In this document: positions 1 to 6,267 of the stretch, in pieces | Numbering within the stretch: the stretch's first letter is position 1 | How the letters are laid out: the number at the start of each line of letters is the position of its first letter | Assembly: GCA_009649835.1 (NCBI GenBank) | Contig: PYCK01000158.1 | Span: 4,674-12,083 of the forward strand | DNA length: 7,410 nucleotides | Reading direction: 5' to 3' | Origin: Candidatus Methanocomedens sp. | GTDB lineage: Archaea; Halobacteriota; Methanosarcinia; Methanosarcinales; Methanocomedenaceae | Position numbers and translations under genes: made by a program | The notes under the pieces: model-generated | What the model was told of the DNA's origin: nothing | The model's database searches: none | What the model saw: the letters and a program-made list of their open reading frames with translations, nothing else

Positions 1-40
1 ATATAATACTCATCAATAATAAAAATGTCAGATTTCTCAC

Positions 41-57
41 CAAAATAATTATATATC
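41..57 (+). promoter_or_regulatory. Archaeal BRE/TATA promoter of the sulfur operon
   Basis: A purine/A-rich BRE-like stretch CAAAATAA (41-48) runs into a TATA box TTATATAT (49-56). Archaeal transcription usually starts about 25 bases downstream of the box, which puts the start near base 78-82 and leaves a leader of about 20 bases before the first ATG at 103. A 6-bp inverted repeat, ACTAAA (65-70) and TTTAGT (83-88), straddles the predicted start and could be an operator or a leader hairpin. No other comparable promoter is visible before the later genes of the cluster, so this one probably drives all of them. The call is by motif only. Confidence 0.6.
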
Positions 58-102
58 ACAATCGACTAAATTCTATTACAAGTTTAGTGGTGGTGATTAC
101 GA

Positions 103-225
103 ATGGCTGTAATGGAAGAAGGCGAAAAGTATCGATGCAATATCTGTGGAAACGAAGTTATTGTGACCAAAGTGGGGGGCGGAGCCCTGGTCTGCTGTGG
201 AGAGGATATGGAACTCATGGAATAG
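103..225 (+). CDS. Desulforedoxin-type iron protein (40 aa)
   Basis: This small protein carries one complete desulforedoxin / desulfoferrodoxin N-terminal domain and nothing else. Cys12 and Cys15 form a CxxC (RCNICG), and the adjacent pair Cys31-Cys32 (LVCCGEDM) completes a four-cysteine site that in this family binds a single iron as Fe(SCys)4. Its length and spacing match the 36-residue Desulfovibrio gigas desulforedoxin closely, including the GGG turn before the CC pair. Family members are cytoplasmic one-electron carriers, often dimeric, linked to superoxide or sulfur redox chemistry. The start at 103 is set by GGTGAT at 92-97, five bases upstream. It is the first gene after the promoter and lies 29 bases before the CMD-family gene, so a redox role for the operon is inferred. 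The partner protein is unknown. Confidence 0.9.
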   Translation: MAVMEEGEKYRCNICGNEVIVTKVGGGALVCCGEDMELME

Positions 226-254
226 TCCATAGAACATAAAATTGGAGGAATAAA

Positions 255-602
255 ATGAGCGAACACAAGAAGATCATTGAAAATATTGGACAAAAAATAG
301 GTTTTGAGCCTGAGGTACTTCACACGATAGGTGAACTTGACCCGGATTTCCTTCAGGCATACCATAAATGCGATAAGAAAATGCTCACTGACGGCGCCCT
401 GCCTGCCAAAATGAAAGCGCTGATGGGACTGGCTGTAGTGGCATCGCAGCGCTGTGAGGCATGCACAGTATCCCAGATGAGAAATGCCCTGAACCAAGGT
501 GCGACTAAAGAGGAGATCATGGAAACCATGGAAGTGATTTTCCTCACATCCGGCGCACCTGGCGTGGCTACATGCAGGGATGCGTTGAAATTAGTGAAAT
601 AA
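255..602 (+). CDS. Carboxymuconolactone decarboxylase (AhpD-like) family protein
   Basis: The 115-aa all-helical protein fits a single CMD domain. Its signature is RCEACTVSQ (residues 66-74) followed by AL..GAT.EEI.E (78-90), the usual CMD pattern. Cys67 and Cys70 form the CxxC that in AhpD is the disulfide reductase active site. The histidine that normally follows four residues after the second Cys is Gln74, and the upstream relay glutamate of AhpD appears to be Ala55. The AhpD proton relay is therefore incomplete, and peroxidase-partner activity should not be assumed. A thiol-redox role fits better than decarboxylation, given the neighbours (desulforedoxin, TusA, DsrE). The start is supported by GGAGG at 244-248 with six bases of spacing. 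Family assignment is solid, but the substrate is unknown. Confidence 0.88.
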   Translation: MSEHKKIIENIGQKIGFEPEVLHTIGELDPDFLQAYHKCDKKMLTDGALPAKMKALMGLAVVASQRCEACTVSQMRNALNQGATKEEIMETMEVIFLTSGAPGVATCRDALKLVK

Positions 603-606
603 TTAA

Positions 607-851
607 ATGAAGTCAAGAAGAAATACGATACTATTTCTTTCTTTGATATTGGCCATGACAATCATGGTTTGTGCACAAACCGCACCAGGAAACTCAGTTC
701 AGACCAGTTAGAGGTGCCGGTTGTTGGGATGACACAGGATTCTAAGACTATTGGAGATGAAGATAAAAGCATACCCGGATTCCAGATAACGTTCCCGGTG
801 ATGCTCGGGTTATTGTTACTGCTATTTTGCATGAGAGGAAACAAAAAATGA
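607..851 (+). pseudogene. Broken small secreted protein with PGF-CTERM-like anchor
   Basis: Two reading frames together make one plausible surface protein. The frame from ATG 607 encodes a classical signal peptide: basic MKSRR, a hydrophobic core at residues 8-21, and a likely cleavage after VCA (23). It hits TAG at 709-711 after 34 residues. The other frame is open through the same stretch to TGA at 849-851. It encodes an acidic linker, then Pro-Gly-Phe (bases 774-782), a Leu-rich membrane segment and a basic end (MRGNKK). That is the three-part layout of PGF-CTERM proteins, which archaeosortase processes. One base lost near 700-709 would explain the split. The joined product would be about 81 aa. 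Its stop overlaps the tusA start (ATGA), so it sits inside the operon. A sequencing error or programmed frameshifting are alternatives. Function is unknown. Confidence 0.6.
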
Positions 852-1096
852 ATGAGGAGACTGAAGTTAAACCTGATGAGACACTCGACTGTATCGGGCT
901 GTTTTGCCCGATACCAGTCTTCAACACTACTGAGGCTATAAACACTATCAATATAGGTGAGGTACTGGAAGTGCTGACCGATGACCCTGCCTCAACCCAG
1001 GATATTCCCAGATGGGCCAAGCGAACGGGCCACAAACTGCTGAAATTCGAGGACCAGGGTGACAATTTCCGGTTCCTTATAGAAAGAACGAAATAA
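848..1096 (+). CDS. tusA: TusA/SirA-family sulfur carrier protein
   Basis: The 82-aa protein shows the full TusA pattern: LDCIGLFCPIP (residues 13-23) with the conserved sulfur-carrying Cys20 in CPxP, GEVLEVLTDDP in the middle, then DI..WAKRTGH. Cys15 is an additional cysteine five residues upstream. TusA proteins accept sulfane sulfur as a persulfide on the CPxP cysteine and pass it to acceptors, often DsrE-family proteins, which is the next gene here. The ATG at 848 is preferred over an upstream in-frame TTG at 827: GAGAGG at 833-838 is well placed, the family usually starts just before the LD..G motif, and the ATG overlaps the preceding stop as ATGA, suggesting translational coupling. The gene gap to dsrE is 17 bases. 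Confidence 0.92.
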   Translation: MNEETEVKPDETLDCIGLFCPIPVFNTTEAINTINIGEVLEVLTDDPASTQDIPRWAKRTGHKLLKFEDQGDNFRFLIERTK

Positions 1097-1113
1097 ACAA
1101 GGAGATATGAAAG

Positions 1114-1479
1114 ATGAGTGATGAAAAGATATTATATGTCCAGACCAGTGGTGTGAACACGCCCGAGAGGTTGTATTCCCCGCTGGTGCTTGCCCAGACC
1201 GCCAAGGCTATGGGCCTTGATGCAACAGTGTATTTTCTTGGGATGGGGATCACTGTGGTCAAGAAGGGGGAGGCTGAAAAAGTGCAGGTCGGGAGTTTCC
1301 CATCACTTAAGGATATACTGGACCAGACTGCAGCAGCAGGCGTAAAACTGTATGTCTGTGAGGCCAGTACCCAGTTGATAGGGCTGGACAGCGGTGAATT
1401 CATCCCTGAGGCTGAGATCGTAGGGGCGGCAACCCTCAACGACCTGGTGCTGGAAGCTGACGGCACGATGTGGTTCTGA
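1114..1479 (+). CDS. DsrE-family sulfurtransferase-like protein
   Basis: The 121-aa cytoplasmic protein has the DsrE/DsrF-like fold pattern. It has an N-terminal strand KILYVQTSG (5-13), a helix in which PERLYSPLVLAQTAKAMG precedes the strand ATVYFLG, a central KKGE segment (50-53), and the strand VKLYVCEAST (77-86), where Cys82 sits at the usual sulfur-binding position. Family members accept persulfide sulfur from TusA or polysulfide, and the gene follows tusA directly, so a TusA-to-DsrE relay is inferred. AGGAGAT at 1100-1106 with seven bases of spacing fixes the start. An ATG at 1107 would give only a four-codon frame. The end overlaps the longest possible frame of the next gene but not its preferred start. 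Confidence 0.87.
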   Translation: MSDEKILYVQTSGVNTPERLYSPLVLAQTAKAMGLDATVYFLGMGITVVKKGEAEKVQVGSFPSLKDILDQTAAAGVKLYVCEASTQLIGLDSGEFIPEAEIVGAATLNDLVLEADGTMWF

Positions 1480-1493
1480 CCAGGGTGAATGGT

Positions 1494-2657
1494 TTGAAGA
1501 CCGTTTATATGGACAATGCCTCGGGGGCACCTGTTGATAAACGTGTGGTCGAGGCCATGCTCCCGTACTTTGATTCCAGGGTGGGCAATCCGGCATCGCT
1601 CCACGAATCAGGTGTTGAGGCCCGTAAAGCACTGGGTACGGCACGGGAGTTGGTGGCCGCACTTATAGGGGCAGAGGATAAGGAAATTATCTTTACATCG
1701 GGGGCAACCGAGTCCAACAATATTGCCATACGTGGCGCAGTGCAGCGAAAGAAGAAAAAAGGGAACCACATAATAATCTCTGCTGTTGAGCACATGTCTG
1801 TGGTCAATACCTGCAAGGACCTGCAGCGTGAAGGGTTTGAGGTGACTACTGTGCCCGTGGACAGGGACGGACTGGTGGACCCCGAACGCTTAGCAGACGA
1901 GGTCACTGACCAGACCATCCTGGTATCATGCATGTATGCTAATAGTGAGATCGGCACTATCCAGCCTGTTAGGGATATCGGTGCCATGACCAGGGAAAGG
2001 GATATTCTCTTCCATGTGGACGCCGTGGCTGCTGCCGGTAAGATACCGATCGATGTGGTGCAGGACAATATCGACCTGCTGTCCCTTTCTTCCAATGACC
2101 TGTACGGTCCGAAAGGAGTGGGTGCACTATATATAAAATCGGGCGTGGCGCTTCGTCCCGTGATGACAGGCGGGGGCCAGGAGCGGGGGCTGCGCTCGGG
2201 TTCTGAGAATATTTCCGGCATTGTGGGTATGGGACAGGCATGTGAACTGGCAAAGGACGAGATGGAGAACGATGCCAGGCAAATGGAGGCGCTCAGGGAG
2301 AAGTTGATTGACAGAGTACTTGGCAATATGAAACATTCTTATCTAACAGGTCACAGGACAAAGCGTCTGCCGAACATTGCCAGTTTCAGGTTCAGTTTTA
2401 TCGAGGGCGAGAGCATCATTTTGAGCCTCAGCGACCTGGGGGTGGAGGCGTCCACGGGTTCGGCATGTTCTGCAAAGACCCTGGAGCCGTCCCATGTACT
2501 TATCGCCATCGGGCTGCGTCATGAGGAAGCCCACGGGTCGCTGCTGCTGTCCCTTAACAAGTGGAATACGCAGGCAGAGGTTGACCATGTGCTTGAGAGC
2601 CTGCCGCCTGTGGTGGAGCGGTTGAGGGCATTGTCGCCACTGTACCAGGAGGATTGA
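1494..2657 (+). CDS. IscS/NifS-like protein lacking the PLP-binding lysine
   Basis: The 387-aa protein is a class V aminotransferase-fold protein of the cysteine desulfurase family and is full length. Seen: VYMDNASG at the start, FTSGATESNN (67-76), SAVEH with PLP-stacking His100, HVDAVA with Asp176, GGGQERGLRSGSEN (226-239), and the mobile-loop sulfur cysteine Cys325 in STGSACSAKT. The segment that should read SxHKxYGPKG reads SSNDLYGPKG, so Asp202 replaces the Schiff-base lysine. The usual Gln after HVDAV is Ala179, and the substrate-binding Arg before LSLG looks like Leu (SLLLSLNK). Archaeoglobus fulgidus IscS is known to carry Asp at the same lysine position. The enzyme may be a scaffold partner or use external sulfide or an outside base. 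TTG 1494 is chosen as start because GGTGA (1484-1488) sits five bases upstream and homologues begin here. GTG 1485 and GTG 1470 are alternatives. Confidence 0.9.
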   Translation: MKTVYMDNASGAPVDKRVVEAMLPYFDSRVGNPASLHESGVEARKALGTARELVAALIGAEDKEIIFTSGATESNNIAIRGAVQRKKKKGNHIIISAVEHMSVVNTCKDLQREGFEVTTVPVDRDGLVDPERLADEVTDQTILVSCMYANSEIGTIQPVRDIGAMTRERDILFHVDAVAAAGKIPIDVVQDNIDLLSLSSNDLYGPKGVGALYIKSGVALRPVMTGGGQERGLRSGSENISGIVGMGQACELAKDEMENDARQMEALREKLIDRVLGNMKHSYLTGHRTKRLPNIASFRFSFIEGESIILSLSDLGVEASTGSACSAKTLEPSHVLIAIGLRHEEAHGSLLLSLNKWNTQAEVDHVLESLPPVVERLRALSPLYQED

Positions 2658-2661
2658 TCGT

Positions 2662-4014
2662 ATGAGTTTTGAATATTCGGAAAAGGTAAAGGATCATTTC
2701 AGGAATCCCAGGAATGTGGGAACCATTAAGGATGCGGATGCCACCGGACGGGTGGGAAATCCGGTTTGCGGTGATATGATGGAGATACAGATCAAGGTGG
2801 AGGATAATATCATCAAGGATATCAAGTTCAAGACCTTTGGGTGTGCTTCTGCTATTGCCACCAGCAGCATGGTTACCGAGTTAGCAAAGGGTAAGACCCT
2901 GGAAGAGGCGCTGGAGATTACCAGGCAGGATGTGGCAGATGAACTGGAAGGCCTCCCACCCATAAAGATGCACTGCTCCAACCTGGCTGCCGATGCACTG
3001 CATGCTGCCATTAATGATTACATGGAGAAGCAGGAGAAGGGTATCACCCCGCCGGGTGAAGACGAGTATGAGGTGGCGGTGATTGGCGGGGGTGCTGCCG
3101 GGCTGGCTGCTGCTACTATATCATCCTATGTGGGGCTTAAGACCGTGATTTTTGATGGCGGGCAGTGGGGCGGTCTGCTGAACAAGTTCTGTCCTGATAA
3201 GTTGATAGAGAATTATCCGGGCCTGACCGACAAGATGACCACAAGGGAACTGACCCGGTCGCTGCTGGATGATGCCAGGGAGCAGGAAGCGAAGCTAGTC
3301 AATGAGTATGTGAATGATATTGAAATTGACGGCGAGTTCAAGACCCTGACCACGGATTCCAGGACCTATAAGGCCAGGATGCTGGTGCTGGCGTCTGGAA
3401 GTTCGCCTGCCAAATCCGGCATCCCTGGCGAGGAGAAGTTTGCAGTGGATGACGGCGGCATTTACTACCTGACAGCAGACCCGTCCAGGCTGACAGGCAA
3501 GCGGGTGCTGGTGTACGGACACGGCTACAATGCAGTCTCCGCTGCCGGCTGTTTGGGAGGTATTGCCGGGAGTATCACGGTGGTGACGGATGAGGCGTCG
3601 TTTATGGTGCCTGAGCGGGAGATGGACAGGGTGAAGTGCATCGAGGGGCTGAAGATACTGACTTCGACAACCCTGTTGGAGATACAGGGCGCTGCAAAGG
3701 TTGAGAAGGCTGTGCTGGAGGACCAGACCGAGGGGGAGAGGGTGGAGATTATGGTGGATGCTGTGGTGCTGGCCACTGGGATGGTGCCGAATGTCGGGCT
3801 TATGGAGAAGCTGGGTGTGGAGGTGGATGAGTCTGGGTTCGTTAAGACTGATAAGTACCAGCGCACCAGCCTGGACGGGGTGTATGCTATTGGGAATGTG
3901 GCATCAGAGATCGATCTGCTGGTGGTGGCAGAGGCGCAGGGGACGATTGTGGCGCATGATGCTTATCGGAAGTTGAGGGGGGGTAGGAGGATTTTTTCTG
4001 GATGGAGTATTTGA
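2662..4014 (+). CDS. IscU scaffold fused to a thioredoxin-reductase-like flavoprotein
   Basis: The 450-aa protein has two domains. Residues 1-125 are an IscU/NifU-N Fe-S scaffold with all ligands present: Cys36 and Asp38 in NPVCGD, Cys61 in TFGCASA and Cys105 in MHCSN. Residues about 135-440 are a thioredoxin-reductase-like FAD protein with a dinucleotide motif VIGGGAAG (140-147), GGQWGG (166-171), ASGSSP (245-249), a second Rossmann motif GHGYNA (286-291), ATG..PN (371-377) and GVYAIGN (406-412). The redox CxxC expected just before the second Rossmann motif is missing (GIYYLTADP at 266-274). The HRR-type NADPH contact is also missing (VTDEASF), and the usual GD for FAD reads GN. NADPH-dependent thioredoxin reduction is therefore unlikely, and electrons may come from ferredoxin, F420 or the desulforedoxin. 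AGGAGGAT (2647-2654) fixes the start, four bases after the iscS-like stop. The fusion implies that scaffold and reductant work as a unit. Confidence 0.9.
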   Translation: MSFEYSEKVKDHFRNPRNVGTIKDADATGRVGNPVCGDMMEIQIKVEDNIIKDIKFKTFGCASAIATSSMVTELAKGKTLEEALEITRQDVADELEGLPPIKMHCSNLAADALHAAINDYMEKQEKGITPPGEDEYEVAVIGGGAAGLAAATISSYVGLKTVIFDGGQWGGLLNKFCPDKLIENYPGLTDKMTTRELTRSLLDDAREQEAKLVNEYVNDIEIDGEFKTLTTDSRTYKARMLVLASGSSPAKSGIPGEEKFAVDDGGIYYLTADPSRLTGKRVLVYGHGYNAVSAAGCLGGIAGSITVVTDEASFMVPEREMDRVKCIEGLKILTSTTLLEIQGAAKVEKAVLEDQTEGERVEIMVDAVVLATGMVPNVGLMEKLGVEVDESGFVKTDKYQRTSLDGVYAIGNVASEIDLLVVAEAQGTIVAHDAYRKLRGGRRIFSGWSI

Positions 4015-4166
4015 GGTGAATACTTCTGAGAAATTGGTATGTACAGGCCCGGTACATTGTACGGGGCGTATCGGTCTGTGACAAGAAGTTGCATAATGAA
4101 TTGCTGTACGCTACCCCTTCCGTTTGGGGTAATCCTACTATGATATGCGCTGGTGGTAACGCCGGG
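4015..4166 (+). other. Non-coding 5' flank of the intron, with small hairpins
   Basis: This stretch separates the operon from the intron. It holds three GTAC words (4041, 4052 and 4059) that can form TGTAC/GTACA or CCGGTAC-type hairpins, and a cleaner hairpin of TACCCC (4112-4117) with GGGGTA (4126-4131) around an 8-base loop. No T-run follows, so these are not convincing terminators, though they could shape the operon's 3' end. The frame 4020-4169 is open for 50 codons but has no good start or ribosome binding site, and I see no family resemblance. The last bases, GCCGGG (4161-4166), act as the intron's IBS1. Confidence 0.4.
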
Positions 4167-4376
4167 GTGTAGTGCTCATAGGACAATATGGAGAAATTTG
4201 AAAGACTAATTTAAACGATCTGTTAGGATAAGAACGCTATGAAGAAAATGAAAGTTGAACCATTGTAAGAGTCGTGAACCCCGATAAGTGAAAATAGTCT
4301 GAATACACTTAAACCAAAAGGTACGGAATCAGACCATAATGGCTGTCGGTACATTATGGTAAACGGACAAATGATC

Positions 4377-4382
4377 CCCGGC
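4377..4382 (+). other. EBS1 of the group II intron
   Basis: CCCGGC at 4377-4382 is the exact reverse complement of GCCGGG directly before the intron, the position of IBS1. The preceding C (4376) also matches the first intron base. The context ATGATCCCCGGCTTAC resembles the EBS1 loop region of other bacterial-type introns. EBS2 is less clear. ACCAT (4333-4337) could pair with GTGGT (4153-4157) with one wobble, but those bases also sit in an internal hairpin (ACCATAAT 4333-4340 with ATTATGGT 4353-4360). Confidence 0.65.
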
Positions 4383-4618
4383 TTACAGATGGCTTCTAAG
4401 GCATTCACAATTATTCATTATGTAGAACTTGGTAAGCCCTATACGCTCCCACCAGGGTAGAAATTCCGCGAGGAACAACGATGGCGTAGAGGGTATAGGA
4501 GAGAGTAAAAAGCGAATGACATTTTGTAATGAAATGTATAGAGGTTCAAAATTTGCCCTGATCCGAAAGGATGCTGACTTACTCTATGGTGTTTTATTGT
4601 GTGAACGAAGGTAAATCT

Positions 4619-6178
4619 ATGAATGTAAGAAATTCAATTACACCGCAAGGTGAGAAGCTTACAAATATGCAACTTAGAAACCAGTGGAATAACATCGACT
4701 GGATCAAAGTTGAGAAACATATTAATAGACTACAAGTCAGGATCACAAAAGCAGTTAAAGAAGGAAAATGGTATTTGGTTAAAAGTTTGCAATATCTGCT
4801 AACCCACTCGTATTACGCGAAACTGTTAGCAACAAGAAAACCCACTCAAAATAAGGGTAAAAGAACGGAAGGAATTGACGGTGAAACATGGTCATCACCG
4901 GAAGCCAAAATGAAAGCCGCTCTCAAACTAACCGATAAAAAATATGTTGCGAAGCCACTAAAGAGAGTATACATTGAAAAATATGGGTCAACTAAGAAAA
5001 GGCCGCTGGGTATCCCAACTATGTACGACAGAGCAATGCAATCACTCTATGCTTTAGCATTAGAGCCGATTGCTGAAGCAACGGGTGACATGAGATCATT
5101 TGGCTTCAGGAAATTCAGAAGTACACATGATGCATGTCAACAAGTTTTCAATTGTTTGTGCAGAGAAAACTCTCCCAAATGGGTACTGGAAGGTGATATT
5201 AAAGGCTGTTTCGACAACATTTCTCATCAATGGTTAATAGATAATATCCCTATGGATAAATCAATTCTTAAACAATTTCTTAAGGCAGGTTATGTATTTG
5301 ACCGCCACCTATTTCAAACTGAAGCAGGTACTCCCCAGGGTGGTATAATATCACCAATTCTTGCTAATATTACTTTAGATGGGATTGAGAAACTGCTTGC
5401 AGATAAATACCACAAAAGCAAGAGTGGTAAAATAAATAATCATCATGCTGCAAAATACAACGTGAACTTTTCCAGATATGCAGATGATTTTATTGTTACT
5501 GCAAAAACAGAGGAAATAGCTGAAGAAGTTAAAGAATTGATTAAAGACTTCCTTGTAGATAGGGGTCTTGAATTGTCAGATGAGAAAACGTTAATAACCC
5601 ATATTGATACTGGCTTTGACTTTCTGGGATGGAATTTCAGAAAGTACAATGGTAAGCTTCTTGTTAAACCATCTAAGAAATCTATTGAAAAAGTTACTAA
5701 AAATATCAGTGACAAGATCAAGAGAGGAAAAGCATGGAAACAAAAAGATTTAATCGGTATTCTGAACCCAATCATAACAGGATGGACAAATTACCACCAG
5801 ACTGTTATGTCAAGTGAAACATTCCATAAAATGGATTATCGAATCTGGAATATGTTATGGCATTGGGCTAAAAGAAGACATCCTGATAAATCCAAACACT
5901 GGATTGCCAGAAAATACTGGCACACAGTTGGGAGTAGAAATTGGGTGTTTTCAGATGAAGATAAAAAACTGAATCTTCTATCAGATACTAAGATAATCAG
6001 ACGTAACAGATTGAAGTTAGATATGAATCCTTACCTTGATAACGAATATTTTGTTTTACGAAAAATAAAACAAAGGGCTAGGAAACTAACAGGTATGGCA
6101 AATAAGGTGTGGGACAAAACTACGAAGATATGCAAACCGAAAACTGAGATCATGACAAATAACTGCTGCCCGATTTAA
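4619..6178 (+). CDS. ltrA: Group II intron reverse transcriptase/maturase
   Basis: The intact 519-aa intron-encoded protein copies intron RNA during retrohoming and helps splicing. Visible blocks are GIDGETW (85-91), the fingers RPLGIPTMYDRAMQ (128-141), FGFRKFRSTHDA (161-172), catalytic EGDIKGCFDNI (191-201), GTPQGGIISPILAN (237-250), the active-site RYADD (286-290) and DFLGWNF (334-340). The maturase/thumb domain X includes GWTNYHQTV (388-396). A basic D-like region with RKYWHTVG (431-438) follows. The protein ends about 20 residues after KVWDK, with only CKPK and NNCCPI, so no HNH endonuclease domain is apparent. Such enzymes usually need a nick or replication fork for insertion. AAGGT at 4608-4612 supports ATG 4619. 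A longer frame from 4571 adds 16 residues without family resemblance. The exact intron class is not determined. Confidence 0.95.
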   Translation: MNVRNSITPQGEKLTNMQLRNQWNNIDWIKVEKHINRLQVRITKAVKEGKWYLVKSLQYLLTHSYYAKLLATRKPTQNKGKRTEGIDGETWSSPEAKMKAALKLTDKKYVAKPLKRVYIEKYGSTKKRPLGIPTMYDRAMQSLYALALEPIAEATGDMRSFGFRKFRSTHDACQQVFNCLCRENSPKWVLEGDIKGCFDNISHQWLIDNIPMDKSILKQFLKAGYVFDRHLFQTEAGTPQGGIISPILANITLDGIEKLLADKYHKSKSGKINNHHAAKYNVNFSRYADDFIVTAKTEEIAEEVKELIKDFLVDRGLELSDEKTLITHIDTGFDFLGWNFRKYNGKLLVKPSKKSIEKVTKNISDKIKRGKAWKQKDLIGILNPIITGWTNYHQTVMSSETFHKMDYRIWNMLWHWAKRRHPDKSKHWIARKYWHTVGSRNWVFSDEDKKLNLLSDTKIIRRNRLKLDMNPYLDNEYFVLRKIKQRARKLTGMANKVWDKTTKICKPKTEIMTNNCCPI

Positions 6179-6195
6179 AGGGTTATAAAAGGCTT

Positions 6196-6229
6196 GAGCC
6201 GGATGTAGTGAAAGTTACAAGTCCGGTTC
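6196..6229 (+). ncRNA. Group II intron domain V
   Basis: The 34-base hairpin is textbook domain V, the catalytic core. A basal 8-bp stem joins GAGCCGGA (6196-6203) to TCCGGTTC (6222-6229). A two-base AG bulge (6220-6221) separates it from the upper stem TGTAGT/GTTACA, capped by a GAAA tetraloop (6210-6213). The catalytic triad AGC is at 6197-6199. All expected elements are present, so the ribozyme looks functional. Confidence 0.92.
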
Positions 6230-6232
6230 TTA

Positions 6233-6267
6233 GAAGAGGGAGAGCGAGTAATCGCTCTTTCTTATTC
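6233..6267 (+). ncRNA. Group II intron domain VI with candidate branch-point A
   Basis: A hairpin follows domain V after a short linker: GAGGGAGAGCG (6236-6246) pairs with CGCTCTTTCTT (6253-6263) across the loop AGTAAT, with some wobble pairs. A6264 is left unpaired on the 3' strand, and the flanking GAA (6233-6235) pairs with TTC (6265-6267). A6264 is therefore the likely lariat branch point. The distance to a GAC end at 6273 is slightly longer than usual, which leaves the 3' splice site uncertain by about three bases. Confidence 0.7.

Noticed and set aside
827..847. Longer TusA starting at TTG 827
   Set aside because: The seven extra residues have no family counterpart, and the GAGAGG ribosome binding site lies within them, pointing to ATG 848.
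669..851. Independent 60-aa gene starting at TTG 669
   Set aside because: It lacks a ribosome binding site and a signal peptide although it ends in a sorting anchor. The signal peptide is present just upstream in another frame, so a broken single gene explains the region better.
1505..2326. Long - strand ORF opposite the IscS-like gene
   Set aside because: It is a shadow of a strongly conserved + strand gene. Its product is Ser/Thr-rich with no domain and no ribosome binding site.
3701..3976. Trp/Arg-rich 91-aa frame inside the flavoprotein gene
   Set aside because: It is a +1 shadow of the FAD domain. Its composition (long runs of Trp and Arg) is an artefact of GTG/CTG-rich codons in the real frame.
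4020..4169. Fifty-codon open frame before the intron as a gene exon
   Set aside because: It has no good start or ribosome binding site and no recognisable motif, and splicing at the proposed sites would give a stop at once.
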